Assembly: GCA_937888725.1 (NCBI GenBank)
Contig: CALARE010000040.1
Span: 1-48,592, forward strand
Reading direction: 5' to 3'
From: an uncultured Alphaproteobacteria bacterium
GTDB taxonomy: Bacteria; Pseudomonadota; Alphaproteobacteria; CAAHEQ01; UBA3637
DNA: 48,592 bases
Shown here: one piece after another, positions 34,325 to 42,543 of the stretch
How positions within the stretch are numbered: the stretch's first letter is position 1
Layout of the letters: every line of letters begins with the position of its first letter
Program-made: the position numbers and the translations under genes
The notes under the pieces: generated by a model
What the model was told of the DNA's origin: nothing
What the model saw: only the letters and a program-made list of their open reading frames with translations
Databases searched by the model: none

Positions 34325-35917
34325 TCAATTTAACTGATTAGAACCTTGTTTAATCCGCTCAATCATTTTAGGCAGTTTCATATTTTTTGAAACACAGATT
34401 GTTTTGATTTTTCGATCCTCAATAAACATATTTCGAATACGTCTTTCTTTTTCTTCCATAGAAATATATCCATTTTTAAACAAATTATCAATATATCGCA
34501 AGCGTTTTCCAACCGTTAACTTCATTTCATTTTCAGCCAAACTCAATGCCGAATCTTGATTCATTTCACTCATTTTTAGCTCAAATATAAACGTTCGAAC
34601 CGCATACCCCTTCATATTTTTTAAAATTCCAACAACTGTATCATACATCATCATTTTATGAACTGTCTCTAATCCACACTTTTGAATCGTTTGCTCTAAA
34701 GTCAAGCCCTTTTCAAGCAAATCCAAAGCATTTTTCAATGCGGGATTCATTAAAATTTTATACACATTCACACAATCTGCCGCTTTTTCGCAAGACAAAT
34801 TTTGATCTTTTTCCAAAAAAGAAAGCACATCTTCGTATACAGCCTTTACCAATTTTGCCGCTTGCACTTTTGTCAAAGAGGTTTCAATTTGTCGCCATAC
34901 GGGAAGTCCCTTCAATTCAAATCGCTCAATCGGTTCAATAGACTTTAGCCCACCCACCAAATTTTGATATCTTGCCCGCTGAAGGCGAAGATGCTGATTT
35001 GAAAAGTGCATTTTTGCCAACAAAAAACCTGCCGTTAAAAAGCCCAAACCAAGCCCAACACCATTAACACCTGTAAATGTAGCCACCCCAGCTAAAGATG
35101 CCATTGATGCATATTCCCCCACAGTCATTGCATTTATAATTTTTTTCTTCCCTTCCTCATAGGGGGCTCGATTAAAAAAAACATTAACCCGCTCACAAAA
35201 TGCAATATCTTTAAAAAGGGAATTTTGATTCGTTATTCCTTTTTTTAAAAAAGATAACACATCCTCATCACAAGCACAATTTTCAACCGCTTGATAAACC
35301 TCTTGGCACATTTTTAATTTCAACACATTATCAAAGCGATCTTTTTCAACACACCGCCGAATAACATTCTTAGATAATCTCTCATCAATCGCATCATTTA
35401 CAATAAAATGAACAGCAGACAACACCCCCTCTTTAAGCCCCATACCTTGCTCTATGTTATTATATAATGCAAACTCTATAATATTTTTCCACATGACCCG
35501 TTTAAGCTCATCAACAACAGGCCCCCATTCATCCATTGAAAATCGATAATCAAATGCCAAACGTCCTCTTTTACCATTTAATTTTTCAACAACAGGCGAT
35601 TTTGCATCCACAAACCAAAAAGAACCCCACCCCAAATGAGCATTTTGTTCAGAAAAAATCTGATTTAAAATTTTACCTGTCTTTTTATGCTCCTCCTCAT
35701 ACCGTTTTTTTAGGCAATATCCTAATCCCGCAACCGAAACAACACATTGTGTTACAGCATAATCACGCTCATTTGCAATGCCCCACACTGAATGGGCAAC
35801 CGAAAAACCCAATACTGCAGGTACCAACAAAGAAAGCCCTTTATCAAGCAAGCTATTTTCCTGCCCAGCATCAAAAACATCTTTTGCGTCTTTAAATTTT
35901 TTTTGAATATTTGCCAT
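34325..35917 (-). CDS. Membrane protein of unknown family (paralogue A)
   Basis: The 530-residue product has two hydrophobic segments near the N-terminus (about 29-47 and 55-70) and a second hydrophobic pair around 267-300 (SLAGVATFTGVNGVGLGLGF). The rest is helical and charged. It is a paralogue of the gene just upstream: both carry DYAVTQ/AYAVTQ, a GLG segment and a KSIEP motif in the same order, and both end in Lys-rich helices. No catalytic motif is visible. It is 13 bases from its paralogue, behind the XRE regulator, so the three probably form one unit. Function unknown. Confidence 0.75.
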   Translation of the reverse strand: MANIQKKFKDAKDVFDAGQENSLLDKGLSLLVPAVLGFSVAHSVWGIANERDYAVTQCVVSVAGLGYCLKKRYEEEHKKTGKILNQIFSEQNAHLGWGSFWFVDAKSPVVEKLNGKRGRLAFDYRFSMDEWGPVVDELKRVMWKNIIEFALYNNIEQGMGLKEGVLSAVHFIVNDAIDERLSKNVIRRCVEKDRFDNVLKLKMCQEVYQAVENCACDEDVLSFLKKGITNQNSLFKDIAFCERVNVFFNRAPYEEGKKKIINAMTVGEYASMASLAGVATFTGVNGVGLGLGFLTAGFLLAKMHFSNQHLRLQRARYQNLVGGLKSIEPIERFELKGLPVWRQIETSLTKVQAAKLVKAVYEDVLSFLEKDQNLSCEKAADCVNVYKILMNPALKNALDLLEKGLTLEQTIQKCGLETVHKMMMYDTVVGILKNMKGYAVRTFIFELKMSEMNQDSALSLAENEMKLTVGKRLRYIDNLFKNGYISMEEKERRIRNMFIEDRKIKTICVSKNMKLPKMIERIKQGSNQLN

Positions 35918-35930
35918 CTCTTAACCCATT

Positions 35931-37451
35931 TTAATCTCTCACATGTGATTTTGTCTCTTTTTGCATTTTTTTTATTACGATTGGTAATTTTAACAAGACA
36001 TGTTCTTTAACCGTTTTATCAACACTCAACTCTTTGTATAATTTCCTTTTTTCATCTCGCGTTACAAAATCAAAACAATGCTCAAAAAATGATTCAAGGC
36101 TATATATGCCCAAACTATCCATTTCATTTTTTGATTCATGCAATTGTTTTTCAAAATCAGACTCTAGACACTTCAACTCAAACATCATACATGTTCTGTT
36201 GCCGTTATCTAGCGTTTTTAATTTTTCAATCAAATATATTGTTTGCATCACCTCATAAACAGATGAAACACCAAATTTTTGGCACCCCTCCTCAAGCGTC
36301 AACCCACCTTGCAATCCATTATAGCATTGCGACAATGTTTTATTCCCACCAATTAAAACCGTCTTTAAGTAACCCTCCTTACCATTTTTTGACAAAGAAA
36401 CAGGCATTGTTTCAACCACTTTTTTAATCTTATTCAAAACATTTAGATTTATATCAGCCCTTCCATAAGAGGTTAAAAAAGTTTCATTTTGCACCCAAGA
36501 AATCTTATCATCAAGAACAGACGTTGCCATTTTTTTAGGTTCAATGCTTTTAAGATTAAAACAAGGACTTAAAAACCTAGAATATTCGGACAAAAAATGT
36601 TTTTTGCGTAACAAATAATTTGTGTAAAAAATACCCCCACTGATTGCAAACATCCCCAAATTATAGGCAGTTGGCAAACAGCATGTTGACGCAACAGCAC
36701 CAGCTAAAGAAGTATATGTGCCAGCAGACATTATTTTAAAAAATGTAGAATCACCTTGTTGATAAGGTTTTTGGTTAAAAAATAACGGCACCACATCCTT
36801 AGCATCAATACCATAAAAAAGAGATTTTGGATCTTCTATACCCTTATTTAAAAAATCCAACACCTGCTCATCACTCTTTGCTTGCATCGTATTTTTTAAA
36901 ATCTCTAATGAAAAATGCAACATCAGCAAATAAAGCGTTTTATTCTCTTTAATATAATCTGTAATCGTTTTTTGTTCTTTTAAAAAGGGAATATATTTAT
37001 CAATAGAAATACATACTGCATTTAAGACAGATTCGCGAATACCATACCCTTTTTCCATATTAAGCCTAAGTGCAACTCTCAACAATTCAGAAAAAAAATC
37101 CTGAGCACTTTGGTAAATATAATCTTTTTCTTCTTGCAGTTCAAAAGAAAGTTTTCCCATCTCTTTTAAAAGACGATTTGACTTTACTCGCCAACCATGG
37201 CACCAAACAATATCATTTCGTGTGAGTTGAGAATTTTTAAACAATTTATCAAGACGGCGTTTTGTTTTTTTATAAGATGGCTCAAATCTTCTCTTATAAT
37301 AAAGACCCAACCCTGAAACAGCCACTGTCGTTTGCGTGACAGCATATGCCCTATCATGCATAATTGCTTGAATACCATTACCAAGCATAAAAGCAAACGC
37401 ACTAGGGACAGCAACCCGAACAACTGTTTCAAACAAACGCTTTTTAGACAC
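35931..37451 (-). CDS. Membrane protein of unknown family (paralogue B)
   Basis: The start is taken as GTG at 37451 because AAAGGAG lies five bases before it. The TTG at 37478 has no ribosome site. The 506-residue protein has hydrophobic segments at about 11-30 and 36-52 and another pair near 245-282. It shares the RAYAVTQ, GLGLYYKRR and LKSIEP landmarks with the downstream gene. The C-terminal ~200 residues are helical. No known domain is apparent. It lies 60 bases downstream of the XRE regulator on the same strand. Confidence 0.75.
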   Translation of the reverse strand: MSKKRLFETVVRVAVPSAFAFMLGNGIQAIMHDRAYAVTQTTVAVSGLGLYYKRRFEPSYKKTKRRLDKLFKNSQLTRNDIVWCHGWRVKSNRLLKEMGKLSFELQEEKDYIYQSAQDFFSELLRVALRLNMEKGYGIRESVLNAVCISIDKYIPFLKEQKTITDYIKENKTLYLLMLHFSLEILKNTMQAKSDEQVLDFLNKGIEDPKSLFYGIDAKDVVPLFFNQKPYQQGDSTFFKIMSAGTYTSLAGAVASTCCLPTAYNLGMFAISGGIFYTNYLLRKKHFLSEYSRFLSPCFNLKSIEPKKMATSVLDDKISWVQNETFLTSYGRADINLNVLNKIKKVVETMPVSLSKNGKEGYLKTVLIGGNKTLSQCYNGLQGGLTLEEGCQKFGVSSVYEVMQTIYLIEKLKTLDNGNRTCMMFELKCLESDFEKQLHESKNEMDSLGIYSLESFFEHCFDFVTRDEKRKLYKELSVDKTVKEHVLLKLPIVIKKMQKETKSHVRD

Positions 37452-37511
37452 AAAAACTCCTTTTCTTGCATAAAACAAGCAAAATAAAGAGAATTATATC
37501 ACAAAAATACG

Positions 37512-37934
37512 TTATTTGTCAATATTTTTATTTACACACAAAGATAAGAACTTATGCAAGGCCTCAACAAATTCAGGCGTTTGGTCTTCAAGCTCAAATA
37601 AAAGCTCTAAGATATCTGGGGATATATCCTCCAAATTCGGCCTATCACGATTTAAAAAAAGCGTGTAAGTTTCAACCCCAAAAACATCTGCAATCGCATC
37701 CAATGTCGCCAGCTTTGTCCCTGCAATATTATTTTCAATCTGACAAATCATTTCAACCGTCTTATTAACCTTACTTGCAAGCTCAGCCTGTGTCATTTTT
37801 CGTTTTTTTCGCAACAATTTGATGTTACGAGATACAATAAAACGAGATTCATTTCGAACAATACCTTCAATTTCCTCACGAGCCTGTAACTCTGTTTTTT
37901 TTATTTTTTTAACTTTTTTTTCTTTCTTTACCAT
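37512..37934 (-). CDS. XRE-family helix-turn-helix regulator
   Basis: The 140-residue protein has a Lys-rich N-terminus and an XRE HTH at about residues 38-95: LLRKKRKMTQAELASKVNKT, then MICQIENNIAGTKLATLDAIADVFGV (in pieces). A ~45-residue acidic helical tail follows. The start at 37934 is preferred over a TTG two codons upstream because GAGAG is correctly spaced. It is divergent from the CPVC operon and upstream of the paralogous membrane pair. It could control either or both; a palindrome at 38031-38044 is a candidate site. Confidence 0.88.
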   Translation of the reverse strand: MVKKEKKVKKIKKTELQAREEIEGIVRNESRFIVSRNIKLLRKKRKMTQAELASKVNKTVEMICQIENNIAGTKLATLDAIADVFGVETYTLFLNRDRPNLEDISPDILELLFELEDQTPEFVEALHKFLSLCVNKNIDK

Positions 37935-37963
37935 ATTCAACTCTCTAAAAATTATTTTTATTA

Positions 37964-37992
37964 AAATTACACTTAAATTTTAAAATTGTCAA
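37964..37992 (-). promoter_or_regulatory. Promoter of the XRE regulator
   Basis: On the minus strand TTGACA (37987-37992) and TAATTT (37964-37969) are 17 bases apart, about 30 bases before the start codon. Confidence 0.6.
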
Positions 37993-38030
37993 CTTATATT
38001 TTAATTTAAATAAAAAACATTTATTTTGAC

Positions 38031-38044
38031 CAAGTTTTAACTTG
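38031..38044. promoter_or_regulatory. Candidate operator palindrome
   Basis: CAAGTT-TT-AACTTG is a perfect 6-2-6 inverted repeat overlapping the -35 of the plus-strand promoter. A related TTGTCAACTT overlaps the XRE promoter's -35 at 37987-37996. This suits control by the adjacent regulator, but it is inference. Confidence 0.4.
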
Positions 38045-38070
38045 CAATCAATAAAAAAATATAATATAAA
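38042..38070 (+). promoter_or_regulatory. Promoter of the CPVC-corA operon
   Basis: TTGCAA (38042-38047) and TATAAA (38065-38070) are 17 bases apart, about 40 bases before the start codon at 38110. Confidence 0.5.
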
Positions 38071-38109
38071 ATTTTCAGTTATTCGTTTAATTTTATATAA
38101 GGATAAAAA

Positions 38110-38679
38110 ATGCTAAAAATTTTGGCTTTGTTAGCTGGTTTATTTTCATCTTCAAAAGTATTTGCAAATCCTGCTTGCCCTGTTTGCATGGTAACGGTTG
38201 GTGCCTCTCTTTATTTGGCTGAAAAATCAGGTTTAGATAAATGTGTGATAGGGGTTTGGTCTGGTGCATTACTTGCCATTTTTGGTTATTTTTTAATCCG
38301 TTATTTCAATAAAAAAAATTGGAATTTTTATAAAAGAGATTTCATTTTAATGATAGCCTCAATTGCCTCCATTGGTTTTATGTATTTAGGCACACTGCCA
38401 TACGAACCAATGATTATTGGTTTTTTATATATTGATTCATTTTTATTGAGTAATATTTTGGGTGCATTAGCGTTCATTTTTGGGATTCATTTTTATGCTT
38501 GGATGAAAAAAAGAAATGGCGGACATGCTCATTTCCCTTTTGAAAAAGTGGTTGTCCCTGTTTTAACAACAGGACTTTTAAGTGCTTTATTTTATTTTTA
38601 TCCCATTTGCGATTGTAACACACCCAATATGGCAAATACACAAACTCAATCTATTGAAATGATACCCGTTTTAGAATAG
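38110..38679 (+). CDS. Integral membrane protein with CPVC motif
   Basis: This 189-residue protein begins with a signal-like helix ending near VFAN, followed at once by C23-P-V-C26 and VTVGASLYLAEKSG. Four or five membrane helices follow. A second cysteine pair (CDC) lies near residue 167, so the paired thiols may face the same side. I recall similar short CPVC proteins from uncultured small-genome bacteria but cannot confirm it. A redox or metal-linked role is plausible from the CxxC motif. It leads an operon with the two genes after it. AAGGAT precedes the ATG. Confidence 0.7.
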   Translation: MLKILALLAGLFSSSKVFANPACPVCMVTVGASLYLAEKSGLDKCVIGVWSGALLAIFGYFLIRYFNKKNWNFYKRDFILMIASIASIGFMYLGTLPYEPMIIGFLYIDSFLLSNILGALAFIFGIHFYAWMKKRNGGHAHFPFEKVVVPVLTTGLLSALFYFYPICDCNTPNMANTQTQSIEMIPVLE

Positions 38680-38690
38680 GAGAATGTAAG

Positions 38691-39281
38691 ATGGAAAAAG
38701 CAAAGAACGTAAAAGAATTTGTCGAACGTATTGACAACATGAAAAAGAAAAATCCAAAAGATTTATCTTCAGATCAAGATCTAACCATCGCAATTATGAA
38801 TTTAATTTCAATTGAAGAACATTTAATGTTTTCAGGAGCTAAAACAGGTAAAGATTCGTTTTACGCTATGATTGGTGATATTCGTGAAATGCGTAAAAAT
38901 TTAATGCAAAAAATTATACCCGCATATGAAGGTGAAGTTTGGTGTATTTCAAAGCACTTGCTCGCAACATCTATGCGTTTAATGGAAGTTGGCACCAAAC
39001 AACAAAGTATGGGTAATACAAAAGAGGCATATGATTTATTTAATCAAGCATATGATTTATATTGCCTATTCTGGGGTCTTAATATGAATATTATTGATGC
39101 AAAAGAAATTAATTGGAAGCCTGACACAATTGAAGATGTTAAAAAAGAGGCTACACAATTGATGCAAAAATCACCCCTACAGACCGAATCTGTTACATCA
39201 CAAAAAGAAACTGAACCAACAACTTTAATGGGTAAATTAAAAACTGTTGTTAGAAAAGCAGTCGACTGTTGTATTGAATAA
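38691..39281 (+). CDS. Small helical cytoplasmic protein of unknown function
   Basis: The 196-residue protein is helical, with no signal. Conserved-looking stretches are SIEEHLMFSGAKTG (about residues 43-56) and GEVWCISKHLLATSMRLMEVG (in pieces, about 80-105). A repeated AYDLFNQAYDLY element looks like a TPR-like helix pair. The end has a Cys pair (DCCIE). It is 11 bases after the CPVC gene and 26 before the CorA-type gene. The trio looks like one operon. No function can be assigned. Confidence 0.7.
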   Translation: MEKAKNVKEFVERIDNMKKKNPKDLSSDQDLTIAIMNLISIEEHLMFSGAKTGKDSFYAMIGDIREMRKNLMQKIIPAYEGEVWCISKHLLATSMRLMEVGTKQQSMGNTKEAYDLFNQAYDLYCLFWGLNMNIIDAKEINWKPDTIEDVKKEATQLMQKSPLQTESVTSQKETEPTTLMGKLKTVVRKAVDCCIE

Positions 39282-39307
39282 TCTTATTCCTTAAAAAGGA
39301 GACAAAC

Positions 39308-40276
39308 ATGGCAATTACACCAGAGTTTTGTGTAGCACTTGATGGTAAAGGCGGTTCAAAACCGATTGATTGGGATAAAGTCCCCAACAAACCAACGCGT
39401 CCTTTATGGATTCATATCGACTATAAAGATGAAGAAAATCAAGAATGGCTCAAAGATATGGGACTTGATGATCGCGTTATTGAAAACTTACTTGATGAAG
39501 ACACATCACCCCGTTATTTCCCTCGTAAAAATGGGATTTTAGTTGTTGTGCGAGGCGTTAACACACAAAAATCTGCTGATATTGACGATATGATTGCTTT
39601 ACACATTTGGGTAGAAGAAAAACGCATTTTAACACTTTCACACCGTTCAATGTTAGCCGTCAAAAAAGTGCGTAATTTGCTCAAAAAAGGGAAAGGCCCC
39701 AAAACACCTTCTGACATTTTTATCACATTAAACAAATTACTAACAGAACAAATTGAAACAGCCATCACAAAAATTGCAGACGAGGTTGATGAGCTTGAAG
39801 AACTTGTTATTGAAGCTGAAAGTTTCAAAAATAAATCCATTCGTGAAAATTTGAGTCAACTCAGACACAAAATTGTCGGTCTACGCAGATATTTGGTTCC
39901 ACAACGCGATGTGGCAAAGGTTTTACGCAATGTTGACCACGCCGTTTTAAGTGAAGAAAACATGCAACAGCTGAAAGAAATTTATCTTGATTTATCTAAG
40001 GCGGTGGAAGATTTAAATTCCGCCCGTGACCACTCTACTGTTACACAGGAAGAATTAGATTCAAGAACAAACGTCAACTTAAACCAAACCATGTATCTTA
40101 TGTCCATTGTGATTGTTATTTTTACACCACTTACTTTTATCACGGGATTATTAGGTGCAAACATTGGCGGTATTCCATTTAATCAAGATGAACGAGGCTT
40201 TATAACCATTGCATTATTTTTATTTGTGATTGCGTTATTACAACTGTCTTTTTTAAAGAAAATGCGTTGGTTTTAA
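39308..40276 (+). CDS. CorA/ZntB-type divalent cation transporter
   Basis: At 322 residues it has the CorA layout: a long cytoplasmic alpha/beta and coiled-coil domain, then two C-terminal membrane helices. The pore motif after TM1 is G283-A-N285 in TGLLGANIGGIPF, closer to ZntB than to the GMN of CorA. It may move zinc or another divalent ion rather than magnesium. It ends KKMRWF. It follows the CPVC gene and the small helical gene on the same strand. Confidence 0.9.
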   Translation: MAITPEFCVALDGKGGSKPIDWDKVPNKPTRPLWIHIDYKDEENQEWLKDMGLDDRVIENLLDEDTSPRYFPRKNGILVVVRGVNTQKSADIDDMIALHIWVEEKRILTLSHRSMLAVKKVRNLLKKGKGPKTPSDIFITLNKLLTEQIETAITKIADEVDELEELVIEAESFKNKSIRENLSQLRHKIVGLRRYLVPQRDVAKVLRNVDHAVLSEENMQQLKEIYLDLSKAVEDLNSARDHSTVTQEELDSRTNVNLNQTMYLMSIVIVIFTPLTFITGLLGANIGGIPFNQDERGFITIALFLFVIALLQLSFLKKMRWF

Positions 40277-40286
40277 ATTAGTTTAT

Positions 40287-40925
40287 TTACCAATGACGAC
40301 ATTTTTTTTGCACCTTTAAATAAGAGGCATCTGTATCGATTAAGGCTTGTTTTTCTCTAATTTTTTTATTCACATGTTTTAAAAGTGGCTGAATATCTTT
40401 AAGTACAGCTTTGGCTTGTTTATCAAAAACCTGCTGGGCTCTTGCTTCACTATACACTGTTTCTGGCCGTAAATTTTTAACCGCTTTTTTAATTGCCTTT
40501 TGAACATCAGGTGCAAAGAATTTTAACCCCTCATTAAAGATAATCACATGCTCATCCTCATGCTCTTTAACCGCTATATGTTCACACGTATTTCTCTTAT
40601 ACCGTTTATCAATAAAAACCTTAAAATCATCATATCCAATATAAAAATCTATTTCTCTCACCCCTGCACAATATGCCTTTTGGTAAGGAAAGACCGCCCC
40701 CTTTGCTTGATAGGAAACATCTAATTGTCCAATAGTTAATCCCCTAACATTCCGAGGCAGTGGTGTTGATGAATATTTTGCAAACTCTTTACGTGACAGA
40801 TTAAAATTATAATTAACTTTACCATACTTTTTCTTAAAAACAATCTTTATATCTTGTTTTGGGCAAATAGCTATTGCATTTAAACTTAAGAAAAGGCATA
40901 TTAAAAAGAGTGAAATTTGTTTCAT
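40287..40925 (-). CDS. Secreted HExxH protein, DUF922-like putative metalloprotease
   Basis: A signal peptide (residues 1-~19) precedes a ~190-residue domain with H122-E-D-E-H126 in an AVKEHEDEHV context. This is a zinc-metallopeptidase HExxH motif. Cysteines near 21, 86 and 114 could form disulfides. The pattern of a Cys followed by the motif and a basic helical C-terminus resembles the DUF922 family. It is convergent with the CorA-type gene and divergent from xthA, with 29 bases between starts. Confidence 0.7.
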   Translation of the reverse strand: MKQISLFLICLFLSLNAIAICPKQDIKIVFKKKYGKVNYNFNLSRKEFAKYSSTPLPRNVRGLTIGQLDVSYQAKGAVFPYQKAYCAGVREIDFYIGYDDFKVFIDKRYKRNTCEHIAVKEHEDEHVIIFNEGLKFFAPDVQKAIKKAVKNLRPETVYSEARAQQVFDKQAKAVLKDIQPLLKHVNKKIREKQALIDTDASYLKVQKKCRHW

Positions 40926-40954
40926 AAATCAACTATAACAAAGGGGAATTTAAA

Positions 40955-41743
40955 ATGCAAATCATTTCTTGGAATGTTGCCTCAGTCCGTGCTAGATTAG
41001 ACTTAATCAGAGAGCTTTTGGTTACAAAAAATCCTGATATCCTTTTTTTACAAGAAATTAAAGCAACAACCGACTCATTCCCTTTTGATTATTTTAATCA
41101 GCTAGGTTATAGAGCCGTGATTTCTGGTCAAAAATCTTTTAACGGCGTTGCCATATTAACTAAGCTCCCCGTTATTGAACCGCTTGATGAACTCCCCACA
41201 TGGAATGGCTCGGAAAAACAAGCTCGTTTTGCACAATGTATTTATAAAGGGATACGCCTTATTAGTGTCTATGTCCCAAATGGTAACCCACCAGAAAAAG
41301 ACCCAAATGACACATCAAGGTTAGAATATAAACTCCGCTGGTTATCTGCTTTAACAGATTACTTAAAAAACCTTTCAGCTTTAAAATTACCTTTTATCAT
41401 TGGGGGAGATTTTAATGTTATTGAAAAAGATTATGATGTTTATAATCCAGAGCTTTATCGTGAAAATGCCCTTATGCTCCCCATTGTGCGTGATGCATTC
41501 ACAAGGTTAAATGCTCTACCAATAACAAACACACTGAGACATATCAATAAAGAGGCTCATCTTTATTCTTTTTGGGATTTTCAAGGGGGTGCATGGCAAA
41601 AAAATAATGGTATGCTTTTGGATCATATTTTTGTATCTAATCCGTTGGAGCAAAGCTTAAAATCAGCGGGAATTTATAAAGATTTTCGTGCAAAAGAAAA
41701 ACCATCTGACCATGTTCCTGTCTTTTGCCATATTGATTTTTAA
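40955..41743 (+). CDS. xthA: Exodeoxyribonuclease III / AP endonuclease
   Basis: It cuts DNA at abasic sites and has 3'-5' exonuclease activity in base excision repair. The active-site set is complete: N7, E34 (LQEIKA), D152 and N154 (GGDFN), D223 (LLDHIF) and D252-H253 (PSDHVPV). The 262 residues match the family. It has its own start behind AAAGGGG and is monocistronic. Confidence 0.96.
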   Translation: MQIISWNVASVRARLDLIRELLVTKNPDILFLQEIKATTDSFPFDYFNQLGYRAVISGQKSFNGVAILTKLPVIEPLDELPTWNGSEKQARFAQCIYKGIRLISVYVPNGNPPEKDPNDTSRLEYKLRWLSALTDYLKNLSALKLPFIIGGDFNVIEKDYDVYNPELYRENALMLPIVRDAFTRLNALPITNTLRHINKEAHLYSFWDFQGGAWQKNNGMLLDHIFVSNPLEQSLKSAGIYKDFRAKEKPSDHVPVFCHIDF

Positions 41744-41758
41744 AACAACAAATATTAC

Positions 41759-41786
41759 TTGCAAAAAAAATAAATCCGTTTATACT
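41759..41786 (+). promoter_or_regulatory. Candidate promoter of pagP
   Basis: TTGCAA (41759-41764) and TATACT (41781-41786) are 16 bases apart, about 30 bases before the start codon. Confidence 0.5.
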
Positions 41787-41815
41787 CTCTTTTTAGACTA
41801 AAAAGGGATAAAACG

Positions 41816-42364
41816 ATGAAAAAATTAATTTGTACTTTGATTGTTTTCAGCCTTGCCTTTGTTTGCAACGCTGAAGAAATAAAACATCAATCATTTAAAC
41901 AGAGCGTTAAATCAACATTTTGCAACATTTTAAAATCAAAAGATTATTCTTTACTCATTCCTGTAAATACCTGGCATAACAGATTAACTTATGATAAGGA
42001 CAAAATTGATTCTTATAACGAACGGCCTTGGGGCATTGGATTTAGTAAAGATTATGTTGACGCAAATGACAATAGACATTCTCTCTTTTTTATGAAATTT
42101 CAAGATTCGCACAACCGTACAGAGCCATTTTTTGGATACGCTTATACGGCAAGATGGGCACTCAATAAAAAAAAGGATTTTTTTCTTTTAGCTGGTGGAA
42201 CACTTGGCATTACAGCTCGTGAAGAATACGATTATATCCCCTTTCCTGCCCCTTTACCTATTTTTGGGTTTGAATACAAAAACTTTGTGTTAGAAAACAC
42301 ATATATTCCTGGTGGCAAAAACAATGGAAACGTTCTTTTCACTTGGATTAGATGGAAATTTTAA
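41816..42364 (+). CDS. pagP: Lipid A palmitoyltransferase PagP
   Basis: This outer-membrane enzyme transfers palmitate from phospholipid to lipid A. A signal peptide (residues 1-~19) precedes an eight-strand barrel. The catalytic set matches E. coli PagP: H54 in NTWHNRL, and D97-S98 in FQDSHN. Further shared landmarks are SYNERPWG, GITAREEYDYIP and the end NNGNVLFTWIRWKF. The 182 residues fit. In pathogens PagP protects against host cationic peptides. It has its own promoter, AAGGGA ribosome site and terminator. Confidence 0.95.
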   Translation: MKKLICTLIVFSLAFVCNAEEIKHQSFKQSVKSTFCNILKSKDYSLLIPVNTWHNRLTYDKDKIDSYNERPWGIGFSKDYVDANDNRHSLFFMKFQDSHNRTEPFFGYAYTARWALNKKKDFFLLAGGTLGITAREEYDYIPFPAPLPIFGFEYKNFVLENTYIPGGKNNGNVLFTWIRWKF

Positions 42365-42395
42365 GTACTAACCTATTGAAAAAAAATACAAAAAC

Positions 42396-42428
42396 AAAAA
42401 ACTCATTCAATCTGTTTGAGTTTTTTTT
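42396..42428 (+). terminator. Terminator after pagP
   Basis: AAAAACTCA and TGAGTTTTT pair around an 11-base loop, followed by a T-run. Confidence 0.7.
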
Positions 42429-42476
42429 AATATATAAAGGAAACATTATTTTGATTTTATAATTTATAAAAAAATA

Positions 42477-42505
42477 TTGACAAGAATTATTGCCTATGAT
42501 ATATT
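42477..42505 (+). promoter_or_regulatory. Promoter of glucokinase
   Basis: TTGACA (42477-42482) and TATATT (42500-42505) are 17 bases apart, with TGA giving an extended -10. The start codon is ~40 bases on, behind GAGGG. Confidence 0.75.
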
Positions 42506-42543
42506 AAAAGCCTAAAAATGATAAATATTTTATGAGGGTTTAA

